Shown here in pieces: positions 34,876 through 43,616 of a stretch of 64,000 bases of DNA. The stretch is from Acidimicrobiaceae bacterium (lineage in GTDB: Bacteria; Actinomycetota; Acidimicrobiia; Acidimicrobiales; Poriferisodalaceae). The notes beneath the pieces were generated by a model. That model ran no database searches and was not told where the DNA came from. It saw only the letters and a program-made list of their open reading frames with translations. The position numbers were made by a program, and so were the translations under genes. Location of the stretch: NCBI GenBank assembly GCA_026713105.1, contig JAPOPC010000034.1, positions 1 to 64,000 of the forward strand, read 5' to 3'. Position 1 is the stretch's first letter, and the number at the start of each line of letters is the position of its first letter.

Positions 34876-35643
34876 GTGGCTGCGGCTGAGTCCAAAGAGC
34901 CGCAGAAGGCCCGCCGTTGGGAGGGACCGCCCAAGTGGAGGCGGGTGGTGCTGAAGCTGTCGGGCGAGGCCCTGGCCGAAGCCGGCGGCCACAACGTCAG
35001 TGCATCAGTCGTTGATGCGCTCGCCTCAGAGATTGCCGACGTGGTGACCTCGCTGGACGTCGATATCGCCGTCGTCGTTGGGGGCGGCAATATCTGGCGC
35101 GGGATGGCGGGCTCGGTCGGCGGTATGGACCGCGCCCAGTCTGACCACATGGGGATGCTCGCCACGGTCATCAATGCGCTCGCGCTGCAGGATGCGCTTG
35201 AGCGATCCGATGTGCCCACCCGGGTGATGACCGCCATCGGCATGGCGCAGATCGCAGAGCCCTATATCCGGCGCCGCGCCGTGCGCCACCTCGAGAAAGG
35301 CCGCGTGGTGATCTTCGCGGCTGGCACCGGCAACCCGTTCTTCACGACTGACACAGCGGCGGCCCTGCGTGCCGCGGAGGTCGACGCCGATGTCGTGCTC
35401 AAGGGCACGCATTCCGGAGTCGATGGCGTTTACACGGCTGATCCGCAGACGGATCCGAATGCCCAGCTCCTCAGCGAGGTCACGTTTCTCGAAGTGCTGT
35501 CGCAGGAGTTGGCGGTGATGGACTCCGCCGCGATCGCCGTGTGCAAGGACAACGCCACTCCGATCGTGGTCTTCGATCTGATGACACGCGGCAATTTCCG
35601 CAGCGTTGTCGAAGGCGAGGCGCTCGGCACGCTCGTGCGCTGA
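34876..35643 (+). CDS. pyrH: Uridylate kinase
   Basis: 255 residues, amino-acid-kinase fold: VVLKLSGEAL, VVVGGGNIWRG, FAAGTGNPFFTTDTAAALRA, LKGTHSGVDGVYTADP. Phosphorylates UMP to UDP. GTG start; a ~20-residue polar tail precedes the first strand. Confidence 0.97.
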   Translation: MAAAESKEPQKARRWEGPPKWRRVVLKLSGEALAEAGGHNVSASVVDALASEIADVVTSLDVDIAVVVGGGNIWRGMAGSVGGMDRAQSDHMGMLATVINALALQDALERSDVPTRVMTAIGMAQIAEPYIRRRAVRHLEKGRVVIFAAGTGNPFFTTDTAAALRAAEVDADVVLKGTHSGVDGVYTADPQTDPNAQLLSEVTFLEVLSQELAVMDSAAIAVCKDNATPIVVFDLMTRGNFRSVVEGEALGTLVR

Positions 35644-35664
35644 GCGCCGCTTCGCTCCTGTGAG

Positions 35665-35684
35665 GTCGCCGAAGTGACGGCGAC
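35665..35684 (+). terminator. Hairpin between pyrH and frr
   Basis: GTCGCCG (35665-35671), loop AAGTGA, CGGCGAC (35678-35684), a perfect 7-bp stem. There is no U-tract, but it lies just before the frr promoter box, so it may end the rpsB-tsf-pyrH transcript. Confidence 0.45.
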
Positions 35685-35701
35685 TCCCGACAGGTCGTCG
35701 C

Positions 35702-35707
35702 TACGCT
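35702..35707 (+). promoter_or_regulatory. -10-like box of leaderless promoter (frr)
   Basis: TACGCT ends 6 bases before the frr GTG; there is no Shine-Dalgarno. One of the clearest leaderless candidates. Confidence 0.5.
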
Positions 35708-35713
35708 AGGCAG

Positions 35714-36280
35714 GTGAGCGAATTCGCCGCCGAGATCTGCACAGATGCTCGTGATCGGATGCGCAGCGCTGTCGAACACGCCCGCGGCAACTTCGCCACC
35801 GTCCGCACCGGGCGCGCAACGCCGGCACTGGTCGAGAAGATTCAAGTCGACTACTACGGCGCCGCCGTTCCCTTGCAACAGCTCGCGGGATTCTCGGTAC
35901 CCGAGGCACGCATGCTGGTGATCCAGCCGTTCGACCGGGCTGCAGTCGAGGCCATCTCCAAGGCCGTCATGGAGTCCGACTTGGGCATCAACCCATCGAG
36001 CGATGGCCATGTCCTGCGGCTGGTCTTCCCCCCGCTGACCGAGGACCGGCGCAAGGATCTGGTACGAGTGGTGAAGCAGATGGCCGAGGACGGGCGTGTC
36101 GCGGTGCGCAACCTGCGTCGCAGTGCTCGCCACGATCTCGATACCCTCGAAAAGGAGAAGGAGATCTCCGCCGATCAAAAACGCAGCTTCGAACAGGAGC
36201 TCGACGCCGACACCGCCAAGTTCGTCGGAGATATTGATCGGGCGTTGGACGCCAAGGAGCAAGAACTCCTCGAGGTGTGA
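35714..36280 (+). CDS. frr: Ribosome recycling factor
   Basis: 188 residues. VRTGRATPALVEKIQVDYYG, LVIQPFD, INPSSDGHVLRLVFPPLTEDRRKDL and the helical C-terminus are diagnostic. Splits post-termination ribosomes with EF-G. Start assigned from the family N-terminus and the promoter box at 35702. Confidence 0.97.
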   Translation: MSEFAAEICTDARDRMRSAVEHARGNFATVRTGRATPALVEKIQVDYYGAAVPLQQLAGFSVPEARMLVIQPFDRAAVEAISKAVMESDLGINPSSDGHVLRLVFPPLTEDRRKDLVRVVKQMAEDGRVAVRNLRRSARHDLDTLEKEKEISADQKRSFEQELDADTAKFVGDIDRALDAKEQELLEV

Positions 36281-36300
36281 CCGAGCAGGTGTGAAGGTAG

Positions 36301-37773
36301 ATGTCCGAAAGCAGCGAGCATCCGCCGACGCACCCCGGCTCCGGTTCCGATGATCCGGCGATCACTGGCGATCCCTTGGGATCCACCCGACCACTCGTGA
36401 ACTTCGAATCCGACGACGACGCTGCATCGGCTGAGCCGGCCGAGCCGACTTCGCCTTCCGCATCCGATGCCGCGGCCGCAGAGTCAGAGCGTCGCGGGGG
36501 CTCCCGCCTGTTCCCGCAGCTGCCCGACGACCCACGACTGGCCAGCGATCCTCCGGCGGCTGCCGACGAAGGGGCCGACGCCGGTTATGAACCACTCTTC
36601 GACGCTCCCGAAGACGCGCCGCCGGCTCCGCCAGCCGACCCTGCGCCAGCGCCGGCCGACCCTGCGCCAGCTCCTGTCGACATGACATCAACGCCGGCCA
36701 AGACGCCGGCGGTGCCAGTCGCCGAGGCTGCTGCGGCATCCGTGCCGGTCGCAGCGGCCGCAACTCCTGCCGAACTACCGTCGGAGACTGGCGCGCCGAC
36801 ATCTGAACCTGATCGCTTCGCTCAATGGGCCCGGCTCGATGCGTCCGCATCGCACTGGCGCGAGGGAAGCCAGGACTACGAGGAGCGTGGAGTCGTGAGC
36901 GACGAAGCCCGGACCATGTTGCACAACGGTCCCGCGGAGGCAGGCCGCAGCGGTCGCAATCTGCCGGCTGCCATTGCCGTCGGTGCAGTGCTGGCCGCGC
37001 TGTTCTTTGGCGCGCTCCGGGTGGGCGAAGCAGCCACCGTTGCGCTCGTCGTCATCGTGCTGGTGCTGGCGGCAGCGGAGTTCTACCGGGCCGCCCGACC
37101 GCTCGGCTACCGGCCGGCAACGTTGGCAGGCCTCGTCGGAGTCGGCGGCTTGTCGGTCGCTGTGCACCTGCGGGGCGTCGAGGCCTATCCCATCGTGCTG
37201 GCCGTCTCCGCGGTGACCATCTTCTGTTGGTTCCTGCTCGGCGTCGAGCGAGATCATCCCACCGCGAACTTGGCCATCACGACGCTCGGACTGCTGTGGG
37301 TCGGCGGCTTGGGATCGTTCGCCGCGCTGATCTTGCGCGAGCCCAACGGCGACTCCATGCTGATCGGTGCCGTGATCGGGACCGTCGTCTACGACGTCGG
37401 CGGCTATGTGATCGGCCGAACGACAGGCCAAAGTCGCCTCGCTCCGCGGATCAGCCCCAACAAGACCCACGAGGGGCTCATCGGGGGCATCGTGCTGTCA
37501 GTCGTGATCACCACGCTCGTGCTGAATCGCTTCCCTGGTGTGTTCCCGTGGACGGGGAGCCTGCTCGACGCGCTGTGGCTGAGCCTCGCCGTCGCGCTCG
37601 CGGCGCCGCTCGGGGATCTGACTCAGTCGATGGTCAAGCGCGATGTGGCCATCAAGGACATGGGCAGCCTGCTGCCCGGTCACGGCGGCGTCTTTGATCG
37701 CTTCGATGCGCTGCTCTTTGCCTTGCCGGCGGCCTATTTCGCCGGCACGATCGTCCTGGGGTCCCCGACGTGA
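36301..37773 (+). CDS. cdsA: Phosphatidate cytidylyltransferase with long disordered N-terminus
   Basis: 490 residues. The membrane enzyme part starts near residue 215 (about 7-8 hydrophobic spans) and ends with the CDP-DAG synthase signature SMVKRDVAIKDMGSLLPGHGGVFDR (about 441-465). It makes CDP-diacylglycerol for phospholipids. The first ~210 residues are Ala/Pro/Glu/Asp-rich with PAPADPAPAP-type repeats, predicted disordered and cytoplasmic; most CdsA proteins are only 260-300 residues long. Confidence 0.95.
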   Translation: MSESSEHPPTHPGSGSDDPAITGDPLGSTRPLVNFESDDDAASAEPAEPTSPSASDAAAAESERRGGSRLFPQLPDDPRLASDPPAAADEGADAGYEPLFDAPEDAPPAPPADPAPAPADPAPAPVDMTSTPAKTPAVPVAEAAAASVPVAAAATPAELPSETGAPTSEPDRFAQWARLDASASHWREGSQDYEERGVVSDEARTMLHNGPAEAGRSGRNLPAAIAVGAVLAALFFGALRVGEAATVALVVIVLVLAAAEFYRAARPLGYRPATLAGLVGVGGLSVAVHLRGVEAYPIVLAVSAVTIFCWFLLGVERDHPTANLAITTLGLLWVGGLGSFAALILREPNGDSMLIGAVIGTVVYDVGGYVIGRTTGQSRLAPRISPNKTHEGLIGGIVLSVVITTLVLNRFPGVFPWTGSLLDALWLSLAVALAAPLGDLTQSMVKRDVAIKDMGSLLPGHGGVFDRFDALLFALPAAYFAGTIVLGSPT

Positions 37774-37842
37774 GCGCTCATTCGCCGTGGGTCAGCACGC
37801 GCTCGCGGGCGGCCCGGAACACTCACGTCGCCGGCTAGACGC

Positions 37843-38997
37843 ATGGGCGCGACGACTGTCGCGGTGCTCGGTTCGACGGGTTCGATCGGCACCCAGACGC
37901 TGGAGGTGATGCGCGCGGAGCCGGACCGATTCCGGGCGATCGCGCTTGCCGCCAACAGCTCGGTCAGCGAGCTCGCCGCTCAGGCTCATGAGTTTGCACC
38001 GGCAGCCGTCGGCATCGGCGATCCCGAGCTCGTGGGGGAGCTGCAGGCCGCACTGCCTGCCGGCATCGAGGTGCTTGCGGGCCGTGGTGCATTTGCCGAT
38101 CTCGCAGCCACCGCCGACGTCGTGGTGAATGGTGTCGTGGGATTCGCCGGCTTGGGCGTCACGCTGTCGGCACTTCGGGCCGGGCGCCGGCTCGCGTTGG
38201 CGAACAAGGAGAGCCTCATCGCAGCGGGGCCGCTGGTGCAGCCCTTGCGAACCGTGCCAGGAGCCGAGCTCATTCCGGTTGACAGCGAGCACAGCGCCCT
38301 GCACCAGTGCCTCGCGGGACAAACGGCGCCGCCCGAGCGGCTGATTCTCACCGGCAGCGGCGGGCCGTTCCGTGGCCGCGATGCCGCCGGATTGCGCGAG
38401 GCAACCGTCGCTGACGCCTTGGCACATCCGACGTGGTCCATGGGGCCCAAGATCACGGTCGATTCGTCGACGCTCATGAACAAGGGCCTCGAGGTCATCG
38501 AGGCTCACGAGCTGTTCGGCGTGGACTACGACCGGATCGAGGTGGTCATCCAGCCGCAGTCGGTAATCCACTCGATGGTGACCTTTGCCGACGGCAGCAC
38601 CGTGGCGCAGCTCTCCTTGCCGGACATGCGGTTGCCCATTGGCTACGCCTTGGCACACCCCGAGCGCATCGGGACGCCGTTCGGTGGCGTCGACTGGTCG
38701 ACGATCGGCGCGCTCGAATTCGAAATGCCCGACACCGAGACATTCGGATGCCTGCGCTTGGCGTATGAAGCGGGCCGAGCGGGCGGCACCGCGCCCGCCT
38801 GGCTGAATGGGGCCAACGAGCAGGCTGTGGGCGCGTTCTTGGAGGGCCAACTGCGTTGGCACGAGATCGAACGCGTGATCGACCAAGCGATGCAGCATCA
38901 CGATGGAGCAGCTGCGGACTGCGTGGAGGCAGTCATCGCAGCGGATCAGCAGGGACGCCGACATGTGGCTGAGGCAGTGATCGGTCTTGTTCCATGA
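37843..38997 (+). CDS. dxr: 1-deoxy-D-xylulose 5-phosphate reductoisomerase
   Basis: 384 residues. NADPH site GSTGSIGTQTLEV (9-21), LANKESLIAAG, PVDSEHSALHQCL, and the metal/substrate loop TWSMGPKITVDSSTLMNKGLE. Second step of the MEP isoprenoid pathway; ispG lies two genes downstream. The stop overlaps rseP (ATGA). Confidence 0.97.
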   Translation: MGATTVAVLGSTGSIGTQTLEVMRAEPDRFRAIALAANSSVSELAAQAHEFAPAAVGIGDPELVGELQAALPAGIEVLAGRGAFADLAATADVVVNGVVGFAGLGVTLSALRAGRRLALANKESLIAAGPLVQPLRTVPGAELIPVDSEHSALHQCLAGQTAPPERLILTGSGGPFRGRDAAGLREATVADALAHPTWSMGPKITVDSSTLMNKGLEVIEAHELFGVDYDRIEVVIQPQSVIHSMVTFADGSTVAQLSLPDMRLPIGYALAHPERIGTPFGGVDWSTIGALEFEMPDTETFGCLRLAYEAGRAGGTAPAWLNGANEQAVGAFLEGQLRWHEIERVIDQAMQHHDGAAADCVEAVIAADQQGRRHVAEAVIGLVP

Positions 38998-40235
38998 GGG
39001 GCCACGCGGAGGAGCCGCACACCCCGACGCCCGGCATGGCAGCGCGCACCGCCGGCTGGATTGCGGCACTCGTGGTGCTGGCGTTATTGGCGTGGAGCTA
39101 CCCCTTCGCTGTCGGTGCCGCGGCGGTGCTTGCCGGTGTGCTGTTCATGCACGAGTTCGGCCACTTCGCGGCTGCTCGCGCGGTCGGGATGAAGGTCACC
39201 GACTTCTTCTTGGGATTCGGCCCGCGGCTGTGGAGCGTTCGCCGGGGCGAGACGACGTACGGCCTGCGGGCGCTGCCGCTGGGGGCCTACGTGCGCGTCA
39301 TCGGCATGTCGAGCAGCGATGCCGTTGAACCGGGCGATGAGCACCGGGCGTACCGGAACAAGAGCTACCCCCGCCGCCTGCTGGTCGTGAGCGCGGGTTC
39401 GCTCATGCACCTGATGATGGCGCTGGTCGCCTTTGTGGCGCTGCATGCAGTGCTCGGCGCGCCCGCCCTCGAAGAGGACCGTTGGCAGGTCGCCGAGGTG
39501 ATGAGCCAGCGAGACGGGGTGGCACTTCCCGCCGTCGCCGCAGGAATTTCCGCAGGAGATCGCATCGTGGGCGTCAACGGCACCCTCACCGAGGACTGGA
39601 GTGTGTTTGTGTCCGAGGTGCAGGCCCGGCCCGGCGAGCGGGTGCTGCTCGAGATCGAACGAGACGGAACGCTCCTCGATCTGGAGACGACGCTGGCCGC
39701 CGATCCCGAAACAGGACGCGGACTGCTGGGAGTGCGCGCCGGGCAGGCGGTCACCTATGAAACCGCCGGCCTGCCCACGGCGATTATCCGAGGATTCGCC
39801 GACCTCTCGGGAGCGATCGCCGATTCGGTGCGCGGCATCTGGTCGCTGTTCGCCAACTTCGGCGATGTGGTTGACCGAATCGTGTCGCCGCCGGGTGATC
39901 CATCTGCCAACGAGAACCTGGGCATGCGGCCATTGAGCGTCTTCGGCATCGTTGACTTGGCTTCGGACACCTCGTGGGGTTGGTCCGAGCGGGTGCTGAT
40001 GTTTGCGATAGTCAACGTTTTTCTCGGTGTGTTCAACATGTTGCCGGTGCCGCCCTTCGACGGAGGCCATGTGGCAATTGCAACCTATGAACGCTGGCGC
40101 GAGCGCGGGGGACGCGGCCGCTACCTGAGCGATCCTCGGGCGTTGGCACCCGTGGTGGCCGTCGTGGTGACCGCCCTCGTCCTGCTGGCAGTCGGCCTGC
40201 TCTACCTCGACATCGCCAACCCGATCGATCTGTGA
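38994..40235 (+). CDS. rseP: Site-2 protease RseP/Rip1 family
   Basis: 413 residues. Zinc motif HEFGH at 53-57 in the first span pair, a PDZ domain (about 160-255), and the second catalytic motif NMLPVPPFDGGH near 343-354. Intramembrane metalloprotease cleaving anti-sigma factors or signal peptides. Position between dxr and ispG is standard in actinobacteria. The N-terminal ~18 residues before the first span are hydrophilic. Confidence 0.96.
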   Translation: MRGHAEEPHTPTPGMAARTAGWIAALVVLALLAWSYPFAVGAAAVLAGVLFMHEFGHFAAARAVGMKVTDFFLGFGPRLWSVRRGETTYGLRALPLGAYVRVIGMSSSDAVEPGDEHRAYRNKSYPRRLLVVSAGSLMHLMMALVAFVALHAVLGAPALEEDRWQVAEVMSQRDGVALPAVAAGISAGDRIVGVNGTLTEDWSVFVSEVQARPGERVLLEIERDGTLLDLETTLAADPETGRGLLGVRAGQAVTYETAGLPTAIIRGFADLSGAIADSVRGIWSLFANFGDVVDRIVSPPGDPSANENLGMRPLSVFGIVDLASDTSWGWSERVLMFAIVNVFLGVFNMLPVPPFDGGHVAIATYERWRERGGRGRYLSDPRALAPVVAVVVTALVLLAVGLLYLDIANPIDL

Positions 40236-40248
40236 GCCCATCAGCGCC

Positions 40249-41460
40249 ATGACCACCTCCGCCAGCTACGCCCGACGGCATTCCCGCCAAGTGCTTGTCG
40301 GATCGGTCGCGGTCGGCGGCGGGGCACCGGTCTCGGTGCAGTCGATGACCACGACCAAGACCTCCGACGTCGAGGGCACCCTCGCCCAGATCTACGCACT
40401 GGCCGGTGCCGGAGCCGACATCGTGCGCTGCACGGCGAACGACCTCGCAGCCGTTGAGGCGCTCGCGCACATCGTGCCCCGCTCGCCAGTGCCCCTCGTG
40501 GCCGACGTCCATTTCCAGTACCGGCTCGCGCTGGCAGCTCTCGATGCCGGAGTGGCCTGCCTGCGGCTGAATCCAGGCAATATCCGCAAGCCAGACCAGA
40601 TACGCGCCGTGGCGTCAGAGGCTCGGGATCGTGGTGTCCCCATCCGTATCGGCGTCAACGGCGGCTCCCTCGATCCCGACATCGAGGCGCGCTATGGCAT
40701 GACCCCCACCGCATTGGTCGAATCGGCCAAACGAGAACTCGGCTACTTCACCGAGGTGGGTTTCGACGACGTCAAGATCTCGGTCAAGGCCAGCGATGTG
40801 ACGCTGATGGTGGAGTCCTACCGGATGCTCGCCGAGGAGGTCGATTTCCCGCTGCACCTCGGCGTAACGGAAGCCGGACCCCCGCCTGCGGGCCTGGTGA
40901 AGTCGACCGCGGGTATCGCAACCCTGCTCAATGAAGGCATCGGTGACACGATCCGTTACAGCCTGACGGCCGACCCGGTCCAGGAGGCCAAGGCCGGCCA
41001 GCAATTGCTCCAGGCATTGGGTCTGCGGGAGCGTTCGGGCACGGATCTCGTTGCGTGCCCGTCGTGCGGCCGGGCCGAAGTGGACGTCATCTCGGTGGCC
41101 GAGGAAGCCCAGGCGGCCTTTGAGCAGCTCGACTTGGCGGTGCAAGTGGCGGTGATGGGCTGCGTGGTGAACGGGCCGGGTGAGGCCCGCAGTGCCGACC
41201 TGGGGATCGCCGCAGGCCGTTCGCGCGGCCATCTCTTCGTCAAGGGCCAAGTCGTGTCGGTGGTGCCCGAGGACGAGATGGTCGCGGCATTGGTGAGCTG
41301 GGCGAAGATTGTGGCGGCCGACGGCGTGGAAGCCGCCCTCGCCAGGGCGGAGGTCGGCGCTGCCGCAGCAGCTGCAGCCGACCGCGCAGCGCTGGTGAGC
41401 GAGCAGGGCGACGACGTCAATGAGGCCGCTGAGCGCGTCGCCCTCATCCGGCGTCGCTGA
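40249..41460 (+). CDS. ispG: 4-hydroxy-3-methylbut-2-enyl diphosphate synthase
   Basis: 403 residues. Fe-S ligands C270, C273 (ACPSCGR) and C305 (GCVVNGPGEA), with VQSMTTTKTSDV at the N-terminus. Converts MEcPP to HMBPP in the MEP pathway. A ~40-residue Ala-rich C-terminal tail extends beyond the usual end. Confidence 0.97.
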   Translation: MTTSASYARRHSRQVLVGSVAVGGGAPVSVQSMTTTKTSDVEGTLAQIYALAGAGADIVRCTANDLAAVEALAHIVPRSPVPLVADVHFQYRLALAALDAGVACLRLNPGNIRKPDQIRAVASEARDRGVPIRIGVNGGSLDPDIEARYGMTPTALVESAKRELGYFTEVGFDDVKISVKASDVTLMVESYRMLAEEVDFPLHLGVTEAGPPPAGLVKSTAGIATLLNEGIGDTIRYSLTADPVQEAKAGQQLLQALGLRERSGTDLVACPSCGRAEVDVISVAEEAQAAFEQLDLAVQVAVMGCVVNGPGEARSADLGIAAGRSRGHLFVKGQVVSVVPEDEMVAALVSWAKIVAADGVEAALARAEVGAAAAAAADRAALVSEQGDDVNEAAERVALIRRR

Positions 41461-41504
41461 CGGCGAGCAGATCCACCGGCGCGCGTCCGATTCACATGCG
41501 CTGG

Positions 41505-41510
41505 TAGCCT
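41505..41510 (+). promoter_or_regulatory. -10-like box upstream of rimP-nusA-infB
   Basis: TAGCCT at the start of a 127-base leader before the rimP ATG (41638). The leader contains GGGAGG 5 bases before rimP. A long leader before a nusA operon fits known NusA-dependent control, which is inference here. Confidence 0.4.
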
Positions 41511-41637
41511 CGACCGCGCAGGACAGTTTCGGCTGGTCGTGGGCTCTGCGCACGCGCCCTTGCAGTTCGATTGCAAGCGCTCATTCCGCAGGCACAGCCC
41601 CGACCGCAGCTGAGGCGACGCGGACAGGGAGGTTGCG

Positions 41638-42258
41638 ATGACTCACACCGCGGCGGCCTCGCGCGCCTCTGAAAGTACCCACCCCTCCGAGATTGCGAAG
41701 CTCGCCGGCCCTGTCGCCGCCGACGCCGGCTGTGTTCTCTATGAGGTGCAGTGGCGAGGCGCAACCCTGGTCGTTCTGGCCTCGGCGGCAGGCGGAAACG
41801 CCATCGGCGTCGATGCTCTCAGCCAGCTGAGCCGCCGGCTGTCCACGGCACTCGACGCGGCCGACATGATCGATGGTCGCTACGTGCTCGAGGTGTCCAG
41901 TCCCGGACTCGAGCGCAGCCTGCGCCGTCCGGAACACTTCTCGGGCGCTGTCGGCGAGCGGGCGGTGATCCGCACGAACGGGCCGCTGCGCCAGCGCATC
42001 GTCGGCGAGATTCTCAGCGCCGACAGCACTGCTGTCTCGATCCGCATCGAGGAGATATCCGCGCATCCTTCGCATCATTCCGAGGCCCAGCCGGCGGTCG
42101 GCCAGACGCTGTCGGTGCCGTTCGGCGACATTGCCAAGGCCCGGACGACATTCGAATGGGGCTCGCAGCCCAGGCGCAGCTCGGGTTCGGGCAATGTGCC
42201 GCACGCCAAGCGAGGCCAGACACCACGCCAGACATCGAGAGAAGGGCAGCGACGATGA
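41638..42258 (+). CDS. rimP: Ribosome maturation factor RimP
   Basis: 206 residues. VAADAGCVLYEVQWRG, the conserved YVLEVSSPGLERSLRRPEHF, and an SH3-like C-terminal domain (PFGDIAKART). Needed for 30S maturation. A basic ~35-residue tail follows. ATGA overlap with nusA. Confidence 0.95.
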   Translation: MTHTAAASRASESTHPSEIAKLAGPVAADAGCVLYEVQWRGATLVVLASAAGGNAIGVDALSQLSRRLSTALDAADMIDGRYVLEVSSPGLERSLRRPEHFSGAVGERAVIRTNGPLRQRIVGEILSADSTAVSIRIEEISAHPSHHSEAQPAVGQTLSVPFGDIAKARTTFEWGSQPRRSSGSGNVPHAKRGQTPRQTSREGQRR

Positions 42259-43517
42259 GCGACGCAGCAACACTCGACAGCCGAGAGATCATGGAAGCGC
42301 TTCAGGCACTCGCCATTGAGAAGGGCATGACCGTTGATGTGCTGCTCGAGGCGGTCGCGAACGGCCTTGAATCGGCCTACAAGCGCCGGGAGGGCGCCGC
42401 TGAGCAGGCCTACGTAGAAATCGACGAGTCGTTCAACATCACGGTCTACGCGCAGGAGGTCGACGAGCTCGGCAACGTCCTGCGGGAATGGGACGACACC
42501 CCCCATGACCTCGGGCGGATCGTGGCCCAGACCGTCCGTCAGGTGCTCAATCAGCGCATCCGCGAAGTCGAGCGTGACATGAAGTACGACGAGTACGCCG
42601 GACGCGAGGGCGACATCGTCACGGGCATCATCCAGCAGAACGACGCTCGCTACACCCTGCTCGACTTGGGTCGCGTCGAGGCGCTGCTCCCTCAGTCCGA
42701 GCAAGTGCCCTATGAGCGACCCGAGCCAAACAGCCGCCTCAAGGCGTACATCGTCGAAGTGCGCAAGACCGCCAAGGGGCCCCAGATCGTCGTATCGCGC
42801 ACACATCCAGGACTGATCCGCGAGCTGTTCAAGCTGGAGGTTCCCGAGATCTCCGACGGCGTCGTCGAATTGAAGGCGTGTGCGCGCGAGCCCGGCCACC
42901 GCACCAAGATCGCTGTCTGGTCGAATGATCCCAATATCGATCCGGTCGGGGCATGCGTGGGTGCGCGCGGCAGCCGGGTCCGACAGGTCGTGAACGAGCT
43001 GCGGGGCGAGAAGATTGACATCGTCCCGTTCTCCGACGACCTGCATGACTTCGTGGCCAAAGCGCTGTCACCGGCTCGCGTCCGGGAGGTCCGCTTTCAC
43101 TCCGAAGAGGGCGTCGCAGAAGTCGTCGTGCCCGACCATCAACTGTCGCTGGCCATCGGCCGCGAGGGTCAGAACGCGCGATTGGCGGCCCGGCTGACTG
43201 GTTGGCGCATCGATATCAAGAGCGAGACGCAGATCGCCGAGGAGGAGGCCGGCTACTCGGGAGAGGAATGGGCCGAAGGGGAGTGGGTCACCGACGCCGA
43301 GACGGGCGAGCAGACCTGGGTGCCTGCGGACGGCAGCGAGGCAATCACCGCAGGCCAGTGGTCTGAAGCGGTCACCGAGCAGCACGATGCCGACGAGACC
43401 GCCGCCGACGTTCAGCAGGCCTCCGGCGACGAGACGGCCAGCGACGGCACGGACGAGACCCCCGCAGAGGCCCACACCGACCCCAGTACCCTTCCATCGG
43501 ACTCCACGACGCCTTGA
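42255..43517 (+). CDS. nusA: Transcription termination/antitermination protein NusA
   Basis: 420 residues: NTD, S1 domain (about 110-185), KH1 (VGACVGARGSRVRQV) and KH2 (LAIGREGQNARLAARLTGW), then an acidic C-terminal tail of about 95 residues. Modulates RNAP pausing and rRNA antitermination. The ylxR gene that usually follows is missing: infB starts 99 bases later. Confidence 0.96.
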   Translation: MSDAATLDSREIMEALQALAIEKGMTVDVLLEAVANGLESAYKRREGAAEQAYVEIDESFNITVYAQEVDELGNVLREWDDTPHDLGRIVAQTVRQVLNQRIREVERDMKYDEYAGREGDIVTGIIQQNDARYTLLDLGRVEALLPQSEQVPYERPEPNSRLKAYIVEVRKTAKGPQIVVSRTHPGLIRELFKLEVPEISDGVVELKACAREPGHRTKIAVWSNDPNIDPVGACVGARGSRVRQVVNELRGEKIDIVPFSDDLHDFVAKALSPARVREVRFHSEEGVAEVVVPDHQLSLAIGREGQNARLAARLTGWRIDIKSETQIAEEEAGYSGEEWAEGEWVTDAETGEQTWVPADGSEAITAGQWSEAVTEQHDADETAADVQQASGDETASDGTDETPAEAHTDPSTLPSDSTTP

Positions 43518-43616
43518 GGCCGATGGCCCGTCTCGTCGCGTCCCCGTTTCATTCCCTGAGCCCCGCCGGGCGCCCCATCAACTCTCGACAGCTCTCCCGA
43601 CAGAAAGACCGACCGC

